Source: Candidatus Faecivivens stercorigallinarum
GTDB taxonomy: Bacteria > Bacillota > Clostridia > Oscillospirales > Ruminococcaceae
DNA length: 22,054 bases
Assembly: GCA_018715465.1 (NCBI GenBank)
Contig: DVLN01000001.1
Location: 1 to 22,054 of the forward strand
Direction: 5' to 3'
Positions within the stretch are counted from its first letter, which is position 1. Each line of letters starts with the position of its first letter. Under the pieces are notes generated by a model that saw only the letters and a program-made list of their open reading frames with translations, made no database searches and was not told the DNA's origin. The position numbers and the translations under genes were made by a program. This document shows, piece by piece, positions 6,850 through 14,465 of the stretch.

Positions 6850-7386
6850 ATGACAGAAAAGAGAGTAGTCAATGTAGTTCACCAGGAAGGCCTGAAAAAC
6901 CTGAACAATCTGCTGTTTGTCGGCGTGATGATGGCGGTCGGCGTCGTTTTGCGGCTGTGCGCCGGATTTCTGGCGGTTGCGGGGATGCACCCGAATTTCT
7001 TGATCGCGACCTATTGCCTGTCGCTGCTGATCGTCCGGCCAAAACTGCATGAAGCGGCCATTATCGGCCTGATCTCCGGCTGTATCAGCCAGATCGGAAC
7101 CAGCATGCCCTGGATCAATATTCTGAGTGAGACAATCGGTGCGGTGACCATGGCGCTGCTGATCATGCTGCCGCTGCCTGCGCTGCTGCGTCCGGTTGTT
7201 ACAACCTTTCTGACCACGCTGGTTTCCGGGTTTACCTTTATTGGAATTGCGGCATGCACCTATGTGTCTCCTATGTCGGCAGCAATCTTTGGACAGATGG
7301 CGATGGTCGCATTGGTAACGGCGGCGCTCAACTGTGTGATCGTCACGGTGTTGAGCATTCCGGTCGGCAAGGTTATGAATAAATAA
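6850..7386 (+). CDS. ECF transporter S component, TrpP-like (predicted tryptophan uptake)
   Basis: A 178-residue membrane protein with about six hydrophobic segments, the size and topology of ECF substrate-binding S components. GMHPNF at residues 45-50 corresponds to the GMKPD-type segment I recall from Firmicute TrpP proteins. The run LISGCISQIGTSMPWINILSE follows the pattern of a loop between membrane helices. It would capture substrate in the membrane and pass it to the EcfT and ATPase module encoded immediately downstream. Tryptophan is inferred from the Trp T-box plus this resemblance. It does not begin with the MH N-terminus of nickel/cobalt CbiM/NikM. ATG 6850 is chosen because AGGAAAGGG precedes it; the frame is open further upstream only through structured leader. 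Confidence 0.8.
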   Translation: MTEKRVVNVVHQEGLKNLNNLLFVGVMMAVGVVLRLCAGFLAVAGMHPNFLIATYCLSLLIVRPKLHEAAIIGLISGCISQIGTSMPWINILSETIGAVTMALLIMLPLPALLRPVVTTFLTTLVSGFTFIGIAACTYVSPMSAAIFGQMAMVALVTAALNCVIVTVLSIPVGKVMNK

Positions 7387-7454
7387 ATCAGTGAACTCTT
7401 CATGCCGTGGCCTGACCAGATGGCTGCAGCAGATTTTTCAGAAAGGTGAACAGC

Positions 7455-8321
7455 ATGATCAGATTTCAGGATTTCAGCTTTCGTTACCCGGCAGGCGGGT
7501 CACAGCAGCCTGCGGAGTTTGCGCTGAAAGACATCAATTTGGAAATCAGGGACGGAGAGTTTGTCGGAATTACCGGAACGTCCGGCGCCGGGAAATCGAC
7601 GCTGACCTATTCGGTTTCAGGATTGGTCCCCCATCATTTTGCCGGTGATTTTTATGGTTCGGTAGAAGTCAACGGGATGGATACCGTCGAAGTACATCCC
7701 GAACAGCTGGCGAAGTTTGTCGGTCAGGTCTTTCAGGACATCGACAGCCAGATGGTTTCCAGCATAGTGGAAGATGAGATCCTTTTCGGGATGGAGAATT
7801 TTCAGGTCCCCCGGGCAGAGATTGCCCGGCGGCTGGAAGCGGTGCTGGAGATGCTGGGGATTGCGTCCTTGCGCAGAAGGCAGATCAGTTCCCTTTCGGG
7901 CGGTCAGAAGCAGAAGGTTGCGATTGCGTCGATTCTGGCCTTGCAGCCGGATATCATTCTGCTGGATGAGCCGACCGGCGAGCTGGACCCCGAGAGCACC
8001 ATCATGATTTATGAAATTCTGCGGAGGCTCAATCAGGAGTTTCATAAGACGGTGATTGTTGTTGAGCAGAAGATCATGGTGCTATGTGCCTATGTTTCCC
8101 GGCTGATCGTGCTGGATAAGGGACAGGTGATGTTTGACGGGCCTGCCCGCAGGATAACCGATGAAATTGAGCTGTTCCAGTCGCTTGGAATCAATGTTCC
8201 GCGGGTGGTGGAACTGGGACAGATGCTTAAAAAGGCAGGGCTTTACGCCGGTGAAATTCCCACCGAACTGACTGGGGCGGAAAAGATGGTACGGGAGGTG
8301 TGCGCGGATGTTGCGGTTTGA
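7455..8321 (+). CDS. ecfA1: ECF transporter ATPase 1 (switch His replaced by Gln)
   Basis: A 288-residue cytoplasmic ABC ATPase that pairs with the next gene product to energise the ECF importer. Walker A GTSGAGKST is at 41-49, Q-loop Gln94 in VFQDIDSQM, canonical signature LSGGQ at 147-151, and Walker B ILLDEP with Asp171-Glu172. At the H-loop the sequence is IVVEQK, so Gln205 stands where the catalytic switch His is expected. The C-terminal ~60 residues follow the ECF/CbiO pattern. The gene is 68 bp after the S component. ATG 7455, with AGAAAGGTG at 7440-7448, is preferred to the GTG at 7446. The coding end overlaps the next gene by 14 bases. Confidence 0.9.
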   Translation: MIRFQDFSFRYPAGGSQQPAEFALKDINLEIRDGEFVGITGTSGAGKSTLTYSVSGLVPHHFAGDFYGSVEVNGMDTVEVHPEQLAKFVGQVFQDIDSQMVSSIVEDEILFGMENFQVPRAEIARRLEAVLEMLGIASLRRRQISSLSGGQKQKVAIASILALQPDIILLDEPTGELDPESTIMIYEILRRLNQEFHKTVIVVEQKIMVLCAYVSRLIVLDKGQVMFDGPARRITDEIELFQSLGINVPRVVELGQMLKKAGLYAGEIPTELTGAEKMVREVCADVAV

Positions 8322-9165
8322 AGATGTTTCGTTTCGTTATCCGCATTCAGACAGCAGTGTGGAGCATCTGAGCTTCCATATCCAAAAAGGTGAGTTTGTC
8401 GCATTGATTGGCTCTAATGGCGCCGGGAAATCGACAATCAGCCGGCTGTCCAATGGACTGTTAAAACCGGATTCCGGTACCGTTTATCTGGCTGGTACGC
8501 CGACTACTTCTATTCGTACCAGCCAGATTGCCCGGAAAGCAGGCTTTCTGTTTCAGAATCCTGACCGGCAGATCTGTCAGAATACCGTCCAGGAGGAACT
8601 GGCGTTTGGCCTTCGGCTGATGGGGCTGACGGAACAGGAGATCAGGGAACGTACCCAGGAGGCAATTGAGCAGTTTTCACTGGATGGCGACTGGTTCCCG
8701 TTTTCCCGCAGCCGTGGGGAACGGCAGCGGATTGCGCTGGCAAGTGTACTGGTCTGCCGTCCCCAGCTGGTGATTCTGGATGAACCGACTACCGGGCTGG
8801 ACTATAGGGAATGCACAGCGATTATGGATTACCTGACCCGGCTCAACCGGGAAGAGGGATTGACGGTATTGATGGTCAGTCATGATATGGAGCTGGTTTC
8901 CCAGTATGCCGGACGGGTGCTGGTGCTGACAGGCGGAAAGCTGATCGGGGACGGCGCGACCCACGATGTGATGAGAGATCAGCCATTGCTGGGCAGGGCA
9001 CATGTTCTGCCGGCGCAGATTCCGGCGCTTGCACTGAAGCTGGATGCCGGAGCAAAGCAGCCGCAGTTTGAAGATGTGTTTACAGTCGAGGAAATGTTTG
9101 AAACGATATGTAGGCTGCGGAAAGAAATGTCCGCTACAGCCGGGAAAGGAGAGGTACTGTCATGA
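8308..9165 (+). CDS. ecfA2: ECF transporter ATPase 2 (variant ABC signature)
   Basis: A 285-residue partner ABC ATPase. Walker A GSNGAGKST is at 35-43, Q-loop Gln83 in LFQNPDRQ, Walker B VILDEP with Asp158-Glu159, and a normal switch His192 in MVSHDMEL. The signature is RSRGERQR at 134-141 in place of LSGGERQR: Ser135 and Gly137 are kept, but the leading Leu and the first Gly are both Arg. Together with the Gln in the partner protein, this would put both defects in one of the two composite ATP sites. GGGAGG at 8293-8298 supports ATG 8308; it overlaps both neighbours, so translation is probably coupled. Confidence 0.9.
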   Translation: MLRFEDVSFRYPHSDSSVEHLSFHIQKGEFVALIGSNGAGKSTISRLSNGLLKPDSGTVYLAGTPTTSIRTSQIARKAGFLFQNPDRQICQNTVQEELAFGLRLMGLTEQEIRERTQEAIEQFSLDGDWFPFSRSRGERQRIALASVLVCRPQLVILDEPTTGLDYRECTAIMDYLTRLNREEGLTVLMVSHDMELVSQYAGRVLVLTGGKLIGDGATHDVMRDQPLLGRAHVLPAQIPALALKLDAGAKQPQFEDVFTVEEMFETICRLRKEMSATAGKGEVLS

Positions 9166-9917
9166 ATCTGCTGCAATATCTGCCCGGGAATTCGGTTTTG
9201 CACCGGTTGAACCCGGTCACAAAGCTGGCGGCAGCCTTTCTGGTGGGCATCTGTGCAATTGTCAGTCATTCGGTTGTGTTTACGATCAGCCTGATTATTC
9301 TGCTGCTGGGAATTTGCACTGCCTGCGGGCTTGGGAAGCGGGCGCTCAGGTTGACCAGAAGCCTGCTGGTGCTGGGCGGGATGATGTTTGTGCTGCAGCT
9401 GTTTTTCGTCCGTTCAGGAGACCCGCTGCTGTCGGCAGGCAGTTTTACCGTTGTCACACAGGATGGGCTGTCCAGCGCGGTTTTGCTGGGACTGCGGATT
9501 ATTGCAACCATGCTGCCGCTGATGCTTCTGTTTGCGATTACCGAGATGAATGATCTGTGCGGCGCACTGGTCAAACGGCTGCATGTACCTTACCGCTATG
9601 CTTTTATTGTAACGACAGCGTTTCGTTTTGTGCCGTTGTTTACGTCGGAGTTTCATGATATCGAAGATGCGCAGAAGGCGCGCGGTGTCGAGTATGACGG
9701 CGGTATTATCAAAAAGCTGAAACTGTCGGTTCCGCTGTTTGTGCCGCTGATGATGTCCAGCCTGAAAAAAGTGGATGCCGGCGCCATGAGCGCCCAGCTG
9801 CGCGGCTTCAATCTGCGCACCGTCTCCAGCGGATACCGGGAATATCCGTTTACAGCGGCGGATATCGGCTGTATACTGTTCAGCCTGTTGCTGGTCGGTG
9901 CGGCGGCGGTATTATGA
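9162..9917 (+). CDS. ecfT: ECF transporter transmembrane coupling subunit EcfT
   Basis: A 251-residue integral membrane protein of the CbiQ/EcfT family that links the S component to the two ATPases. The N-terminal LNPVTKLAAAFLVGI is the typical start of this family. The two cytoplasmic coupling motifs are present: KARG with Ala173-Arg174-Gly175 in a DAQKARGVEYDGG context, and QLRG with Arg214-Gly215 in SAQLRGFNLR. About five membrane segments are visible. It overlaps the preceding gene by ATGA, and all four importer subunits are therefore consecutive, a group I (dedicated) ECF layout rather than one sharing a remote energising module. Confidence 0.92.
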   Translation: MNLLQYLPGNSVLHRLNPVTKLAAAFLVGICAIVSHSVVFTISLIILLLGICTACGLGKRALRLTRSLLVLGGMMFVLQLFFVRSGDPLLSAGSFTVVTQDGLSSAVLLGLRIIATMLPLMLLFAITEMNDLCGALVKRLHVPYRYAFIVTTAFRFVPLFTSEFHDIEDAQKARGVEYDGGIIKKLKLSVPLFVPLMMSSLKKVDAGAMSAQLRGFNLRTVSSGYREYPFTAADIGCILFSLLLVGAAAVL

Positions 9918-9942
9918 TCTGGACGGGAAATGAGGGGTAAAC

Positions 9943-11220
9943 ATGGACGCTGAAATTACACTCAAATACGGGGAAGAGACAAAAACACTTTCTATTCGGG
10001 GTGCTTCGTCGATTGAAACGCTGCTTCCCCGTCAGATGACGGAGATTCAAGATCTGGGACAGGCGTTTATTGAAGCAGTGACCGACGGAGCGATTGACAG
10101 CCCGCCTTTGCAGCAGATGGTATCCCCGTCTGACCTAGTTACAATCGTCGTCAGCGATATCACCCGCAGCTGGATGCGGCAGGATCTGATTATGCCGATG
10201 CTGGTCGGCTATCTGCATGATCAGATCGGTGTACCCTATCAGAATATTACGATTTTGATTGCACTGGGCACCCACCGCCGGTCAGCGCCCGAAGAGATGG
10301 TTCAAATCTGTTCGGAAGATGTCTGCCGAAAGGTGCGGGTAGTCGATCATGACTGTGACGCGCCGGATCTGGTGACGGTCGGGACGACATCCCGGGGGAC
10401 GGTCGTTCAGGTCAATCCGCTGGTGATTGGGCGGAAGGTCATTGTTTTGGGCGGTACTGTCCATCATATGATGGCAGGGTTTGGCGGCGGCAGAAAGAAT
10501 ATTCTTCCCGGTGTTGCCGGGAGGGAGACCATCCGGCAGAATCATCAGCGGGCGCTTGACCCAGAAAAAGCAATGTCGGATGCACGGGTTGGCTGCTGTA
10601 AACTGCGGGACAATCCGATTCATGAAGATATGATGGAGGCGGCTGGGATGGTACCGGTTGCCTATAGCCTGAATCTGGTTGTTTCCACTGGGGGAAAACA
10701 TGCCGGTATCTTTGGCGGTAGTCTGGACGCGGCCTGGAAGGCAAGCTGTGAGTTTCAGCGGGCCTGCTATGAACTGCCGATCGACCATCAGGCGGATATC
10801 GTGGTCTGTTCAAGCGGCGGTTACCCGAAAGATATGAATTTGTATCAGGGCTGCAAAGGGATGCTGAATGCGATGCGTGCGCTTAAACCGGGCGGTGTAA
10901 TGCTCTGGCTGTGCAAATGCCCGGAAGGGGGCGGTGCACCGGATTATTTTAACTGGCTGGTGCCTCTCCGGGAGGGACGGCTGGATCAAGCGCTGCGAGC
11001 AGATTTTACAATCGGCGGGTATATCTTTTACCTGACCTGTGAGCAGCTGCATCTCGCATCCCATGTTTACACACTGACCGAGCTGGACGCTGAGCTGGTG
11101 CGCCCGATGGGGATAGAAGCCTCCAACGAACTGTCACAACTGCTCGAAAAGATCGACTTTACGGGGAAATCGGTGTACCTGCTTCCGTTTGCCGGGAGCG
11201 TAGTCCCAATTATCCAATAA
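9943..11220 (+). CDS. larA: LarA-family nickel-pincer 2-hydroxyacid racemase
   Basis: A 425-residue cytoplasmic protein of the lactate racemase LarA family, which interconverts 2-hydroxyacid enantiomers using a Ni-pincer nucleotide bound to a lysine. Residues at the positions known to matter in L. plantarum LarA are present: His111 in ALGTHR (LarA His108), His174 in GGTVHHMMAGF (His174), Lys185 in GGGRKNILPG (Lys184), and His201 in RQNHQR (His200). Family members act on lactate and also on other 2-hydroxyacids, including aryl ones. No larB, larC or larE cofactor genes are nearby. It lies 25 bp after ecfT behind a GAGGGG site, so it should be controlled by the Trp T-box. Substrate unknown; an aromatic hydroxyacid such as indolelactate is a hypothesis. 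Confidence 0.88.
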   Translation: MDAEITLKYGEETKTLSIRGASSIETLLPRQMTEIQDLGQAFIEAVTDGAIDSPPLQQMVSPSDLVTIVVSDITRSWMRQDLIMPMLVGYLHDQIGVPYQNITILIALGTHRRSAPEEMVQICSEDVCRKVRVVDHDCDAPDLVTVGTTSRGTVVQVNPLVIGRKVIVLGGTVHHMMAGFGGGRKNILPGVAGRETIRQNHQRALDPEKAMSDARVGCCKLRDNPIHEDMMEAAGMVPVAYSLNLVVSTGGKHAGIFGGSLDAAWKASCEFQRACYELPIDHQADIVVCSSGGYPKDMNLYQGCKGMLNAMRALKPGGVMLWLCKCPEGGGAPDYFNWLVPLREGRLDQALRADFTIGGYIFYLTCEQLHLASHVYTLTELDAELVRPMGIEASNELSQLLEKIDFTGKSVYLLPFAGSVVPIIQ

Positions 11221-11228
11221 ATTACAGG

Positions 11229-11267
11229 CGGCATGACGTTTTTTGAAGCAGACGGCATGCCGTTTTT
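11229..11267 (+). terminator. Terminator after larA
   Basis: CGGCATG (11229-11235) can pair with CATGCCG (11256-11262), followed by five T. The loop is 20 bases, so strength is uncertain, but it is well placed to end the T-box operon. Confidence 0.6.
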
Positions 11268-11308
11268 GTTAATATCCCTGTATTTGAAAAAATTAACAGA
11301 ATGATTCT

Positions 11309-11337
11309 TTGACAAACGTCTGGTTATACCGTATAAT
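11309..11337 (+). promoter_or_regulatory. Perfect-consensus promoter for the lipoprotein gene
   Basis: TTGACA (11309-11314), 17-base spacer, TATAAT (11332-11337). Both hexamers are perfect, suggesting strong housekeeping-sigma transcription from about 11344. Confidence 0.92.
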
Positions 11338-11376
11338 AAAAAAGATCTATTAAGGATAAGGACTGGTGTCAAAAGG

Positions 11377-12165
11377 ATGCTGAATATAAATGCTTACAAA
11401 GGGTTGAAACGATGGTTTGCAGCCCTGACCGCCGGAATCGCTGCGGTCTTTTCCCTCTCTTCCTGTTCGATCGGACAGGCCCAGACAGAGATGGATATTT
11501 ACCATTATGATGGTTATCTCAATGCGCAGTGGGGGTCTACTCCTGAGGAGGTCGCCAACCAGCTCCAGCTGGTGCGTTCCCAGTGGGTTCGTCTGGAAGA
11601 TGATCAGCTGGAAGGAATGCCGGAAGGGACTTTCGGATATGAGATCATTCGGACGACAATGATGTTTGGCCTTTATATGAATACCGAGCTGTATTTTGCC
11701 GATTCGCTGCAGGGGGCCGGTGAATATATTGGGCTGTACGCAATGAAGATCACCTTCCAGGAAGACCCGGAATACTATTCCACCAGTGATCTTTCACTCT
11801 GTGACGATGATTTCAAACTCAATGGGGATGACGCGATCGAGGAATTCCAGGCCCGTGCGCTGTATAACCGCAATGTCTCATACGGCACTGTTACCGATGC
11901 GCAGGGTACCTGGGACACCATCAGCTGGTATTGCGACGACAATATTGATACCGTTGACGTCAATGAGCAGGTCAGGGATGCGGCAAAAGCTATCCTGTCC
12001 CAGGTGGATGGCTGCCTGTCCGGCTGGGGAGAATACTTCTCTTCGGTCGCGGATGATCCGCTGAGCAGCGCGACGATTTATTACAACAACCCGGATGCGC
12101 CTTCTTATATTCTTTTCAGCGGCCTGCCGGCAGCAGCACTGCGGGATGCAAAGGAAACAGAGTAA
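11377..12165 (+). CDS. Lipoprotein of unknown function
   Basis: A 262-residue predicted lipoprotein. A basic N-terminus (KGLKR) is followed by a hydrophobic core and lipobox LSSC with acylated Cys30, so the mature protein should be anchored outside the cytoplasmic membrane. The mature part is acidic, rich in Tyr and Asp, with a QWGSTPEEVANQLQ segment near its start and a C-terminal SGLPAAALRDAKE. I recognise no domain. ATG 11377 is kept because it supplies the basic signal-peptide region; its ribosome site (AAGGA, 11358-11362) is rather distant. It has its own consensus promoter and terminator and is thus a single-gene unit. Confidence 0.85.
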   Translation: MLNINAYKGLKRWFAALTAGIAAVFSLSSCSIGQAQTEMDIYHYDGYLNAQWGSTPEEVANQLQLVRSQWVRLEDDQLEGMPEGTFGYEIIRTTMMFGLYMNTELYFADSLQGAGEYIGLYAMKITFQEDPEYYSTSDLSLCDDDFKLNGDDAIEEFQARALYNRNVSYGTVTDAQGTWDTISWYCDDNIDTVDVNEQVRDAAKAILSQVDGCLSGWGEYFSSVADDPLSSATIYYNNPDAPSYILFSGLPAAALRDAKETE

Positions 12166-12177
12166 GAGTGGTTTAGC

Positions 12178-12214
12178 GGCCTGAGATCTGTGTTTTGCAG
12201 ATATCAGGCCTTTT
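12178..12214 (+). terminator. Terminator after the lipoprotein gene
   Basis: GGCCTGA-g-ATCTG (12178-12190) pairs with CAGAT-a-TCAGGCC (12198-12210), a 12-bp stem with one mismatch, followed by TTTTGTTTT. Confidence 0.88.
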
Positions 12215-12233
12215 GTTTTATTAAAAATTAAAA

Positions 12234-12261
12234 CTGACGTCTTAAAATGATTCATTATACT
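12234..12261 (+). promoter_or_regulatory. Putative promoter of the oxidoreductase operon
   Basis: CTGACG (12234-12239), 16-base spacer, TATACT (12256-12261). A second candidate -10, TAAAAT with TGC before it, lies at 12264-12269. The 5' leader would be about 100 bases. Confidence 0.5.
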
Positions 12262-12372
12262 GCTAAAATATGTTTATAGTTCGTTCTTCTTTTTTGCATG
12301 AAAAAGTTGTACAATGGAACAGAATCTGCTCGGGGCAAAGCCCTGCTGAGTAAAAACAGTTCAGGAGAAGTT

Positions 12373-13098
12373 ATGCTGCAATTAAATGAACAATTGAACC
12401 GGCCGGTCATCGTCATTACCGGTCATTACGGATGCGGGAAGACAAGTTTTGCCCTGTCATTGGCGGAATGTCTTGCCGGGATGGGAAAAGCCCCATCCCT
12501 GGTGGATCTGGATATCGTGAACCCGTACTTCCGGTCTTTTGATTACAGGCAGGAACTGAAAGGATGCGGGATTCAGGTGGAAGGGCCGGTTTATGCCGGT
12601 ATGAATCTGGATATACCGGCATTGCCTGCCCATATCGACGGGATGATTGAAATGGCGGATTTACAGCATCCGGTGATTCTTGACGTCGGCGGAGATGACG
12701 CAGGGGCTGCGGCCCTGGGACGTTACCATCCGGTGCTGCAAAGGCTGGAAACTGCCGGCAGACTGACGGTATTGGGAGTCGTCAGCTTTTTGCGCCCGCT
12801 GACGGAGACCCCGGAAAGCGCTGTACAGGCGCTGTCTGCGATTCAGGCGGCTTCCCGGCTGCAATGTACCGGGGTTGTCAACGCAACCAACCTTGGGAGT
12901 GCGACCGATGTGCAGTTAGTCCTGGGAAATGTGGACAAGGCCCGTCAAACCGCGCAGATGATGGCTCTGCCGGTTGCGTCGACGGTACTGCTGCCGGATG
13001 TCTGGCAGCAGATGTCCAGCGAAGAAAAAAAACAGATTCCTTTTCCGTTTGTCCTTTCCCGCAGGGTCATGCTGCCGTGGGAAGATGGGAAACTGTAA
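12373..13098 (+). CDS. MinD/ParA-like P-loop ATPase
   Basis: A 241-residue SIMIBI-class nucleotide-binding protein. The P-loop GHYGCGKTS is at 17-25, VDLDIVNPYFRS (44-55) gives the switch-like Asp after strand 2, and VILDVGGDDAG with Asp104 fits Walker B. GVVNATN (about residues 165-171) may be the base-recognition Asn-containing strand of this class. It lacks the CxxC of Mrp/ApbC iron-sulfur carriers. The frame is open from ATG 12298, but ATG 12373 has AGGAG five bases upstream and leads directly into the first strand. It lies 31 bp before the ferredoxin gene, so it is probably cotranscribed with the oxidoreductase. Role unknown; assembly, localisation or activation of the complex are guesses. 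Confidence 0.85.
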   Translation: MLQLNEQLNRPVIVITGHYGCGKTSFALSLAECLAGMGKAPSLVDLDIVNPYFRSFDYRQELKGCGIQVEGPVYAGMNLDIPALPAHIDGMIEMADLQHPVILDVGGDDAGAAALGRYHPVLQRLETAGRLTVLGVVSFLRPLTETPESAVQALSAIQAASRLQCTGVVNATNLGSATDVQLVLGNVDKARQTAQMMALPVASTVLLPDVWQQMSSEEKKQIPFPFVLSRRVMLPWEDGKL

Positions 13099-13129
13099 AG
13101 GCAAACAAGATGAAAGGAAGGAAAAGTTA

Positions 13130-13336
13130 ATGGCAAAGGTTTTTATTGATACCGCGCGGTGCAAAGGATGCGGGCTGTGTGTCCATGCCTGTCCCAAAAA
13201 GGTGCTGGAACTGGACCAGAATACCCTCAATCCCAAAGGGTACCACCCTGCAAAGGTTGCGCGTCCGAACGACTGTATCGGCTGCTGCAGCTGTGCGCTG
13301 TTCTGCCCGGATGTGGTGATTACGATTGAGAAATAA
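13130..13336 (+). CDS. 2[4Fe-4S] ferredoxin subunit of 2-oxoacid oxidoreductase (delta)
   Basis: A 68-residue bacterial-type ferredoxin with two CxxCxxCxxxCP motifs: CKGCGLCVHACP starting at Cys11 and CIGCCSCALFCP in the second half. Each would hold a [4Fe-4S] cluster. As the small subunit of a four-subunit VOR/KOR-type oxidoreductase it would pass electrons from the TPP-bearing subunit to free ferredoxin. ATG 13130 follows an AAGGAAGG site. The alpha subunit gene starts 47 bp downstream, and the order delta-alpha-beta-gamma is a usual one for this enzyme class. Confidence 0.9.
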   Translation: MAKVFIDTARCKGCGLCVHACPKKVLELDQNTLNPKGYHPAKVARPNDCIGCCSCALFCPDVVITIEK

Positions 13337-13383
13337 ACAGCGGATGGGGTCTGAGCTATCCTGTCTTGGAAAGGAATAAACAT

Positions 13384-14445
13384 ATGCGTCAAAAATATCT
13401 GATGAAGGGAAACGAAGCACTGGCGGAAGCGGCGATCCGCGCCCATTGCCGGCATTTCTTCGGTTACCCGATTACACCGCAGACAGAAGTGGCGGCTTAT
13501 ATGGCAAAACGGATGCCCAAAATCGGCGGAACTTATCTTCAGGCGGAAAGCGAAGTTGCCGCAATCAATATGGTACTGGGAGCAGCTGCTGCCGGTGCAC
13601 GGGCGATGACCTCTTCCTCTTCGCCCGGTATCAGCCTGAAAACAGAAGGTATTTCATATATTGCGGCGTCTGACCTGCCGGCGCTGATTATCAATGTCAT
13701 GCGCGGGGGGCCGGGACTGGGCGGCATCCAGCCTTCCCAGTCGGATTACTGGCAGGCGACCAGAGCACCCGGACACGGAGATGCACAGCTGCTGGTATAT
13801 GCTCCTTCGTCGGTGCAAGAGATGGTGGACCTGGTGATCCGTGCGTTTGAGACAGGGGAAAAGTACCGGATGCCGGCGATGCTGCTGGCCGACGGGATGC
13901 TGGGCCAGATGATGGAGCCGGTCTCCTTCCCGGATGAGATCGCACCCCCTCAGCCCAAACCGTGGGCGCTGACCGGAACCGGAGAGAGGCGGAAACCGAA
14001 TATTGTCAACTCCCTTTACCTGACCCCTGCACAGCTGGAAGAGATCGTCAGAAAACGCTTTGAGCGGTATGAAATTGTCAAGCAGAATGAGGTCCTCTGG
14101 GATGGGTACCGTCTGGAAGATGCGGAGTATATGGTCGTCGCATATGGCGCGACTGCCCGTATCTGTAAAGCAGCGGTGGAAATTGCCCGGGAAATGGGCG
14201 TGAAGGCCGGCCTGTTCCGGCCGGTCACCCTCTGGCCGTACCCGGAAAAACAGCTGGCGGACTGCGCAAAAAAGATGTCCCGGATTCTGTGCGTTGAAAT
14301 GAGCATGGGCCAGATGGTGGACGACGTTCGGCTGGCAGTGAATGGATGCTGTCCGGTGTCCTTTTACGGAAGGACAGGCGGTATTGTTCCGACCCCTGAT
14401 GAGGTTGCACAGCAGATTGCAGAGCTGGCAGCTGCCGGGAAATGA
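13384..14445 (+). CDS. vorB: 2-oxoacid:ferredoxin oxidoreductase alpha subunit (VorB-like)
   Basis: A 353-residue subunit carrying the pyrimidine-binding half of the enzyme. YPITPQTE at 28-35, LQAESEVAAINMVLGAAAAG, TSSSSPGISLKTEGISY and RGGPGLGGIQPSQSDYW are hallmark blocks. These match proteins usually annotated as 3-methyl-2-oxobutanoate dehydrogenase subunit VorB, which oxidatively decarboxylates branched-chain 2-oxoacids to acyl-CoA with reduction of ferredoxin; the reverse reaction is possible in anaerobes. Separation from 2-oxoglutarate oxidoreductase (Kor) by eye is not safe. ATG 13384 has GGAAAGGA just upstream and is preferred to the TTG at 13366. Confidence 0.92.
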   Translation: MRQKYLMKGNEALAEAAIRAHCRHFFGYPITPQTEVAAYMAKRMPKIGGTYLQAESEVAAINMVLGAAAAGARAMTSSSSPGISLKTEGISYIAASDLPALIINVMRGGPGLGGIQPSQSDYWQATRAPGHGDAQLLVYAPSSVQEMVDLVIRAFETGEKYRMPAMLLADGMLGQMMEPVSFPDEIAPPQPKPWALTGTGERRKPNIVNSLYLTPAQLEEIVRKRFERYEIVKQNEVLWDGYRLEDAEYMVVAYGATARICKAAVEIAREMGVKAGLFRPVTLWPYPEKQLADCAKKMSRILCVEMSMGQMVDDVRLAVNGCCPVSFYGRTGGIVPTPDEVAQQIAELAAAGK

Positions 14446-14465
14446 CGGGTCAAGGAGGTAAGAGA

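Noticed and set aside
6554..6853. Small open frame across the T-box region
   Set aside because: It overlaps the structured leader and terminator and has no ribosome site; coding is unlikely.
6850..7386. Nickel or cobalt S component (CbiM/NikM)
   Set aside because: Wrong N-terminus (no MH start), wrong regulator (T-box) and resemblance to TrpP-like proteins, despite the neighbouring larA.
12298..12372. N-terminal 25-codon extension of the P-loop ATPase
   Set aside because: No ribosome site at 12298 and unlike the rest of the protein; ATG 12373 with AGGAG is preferred.
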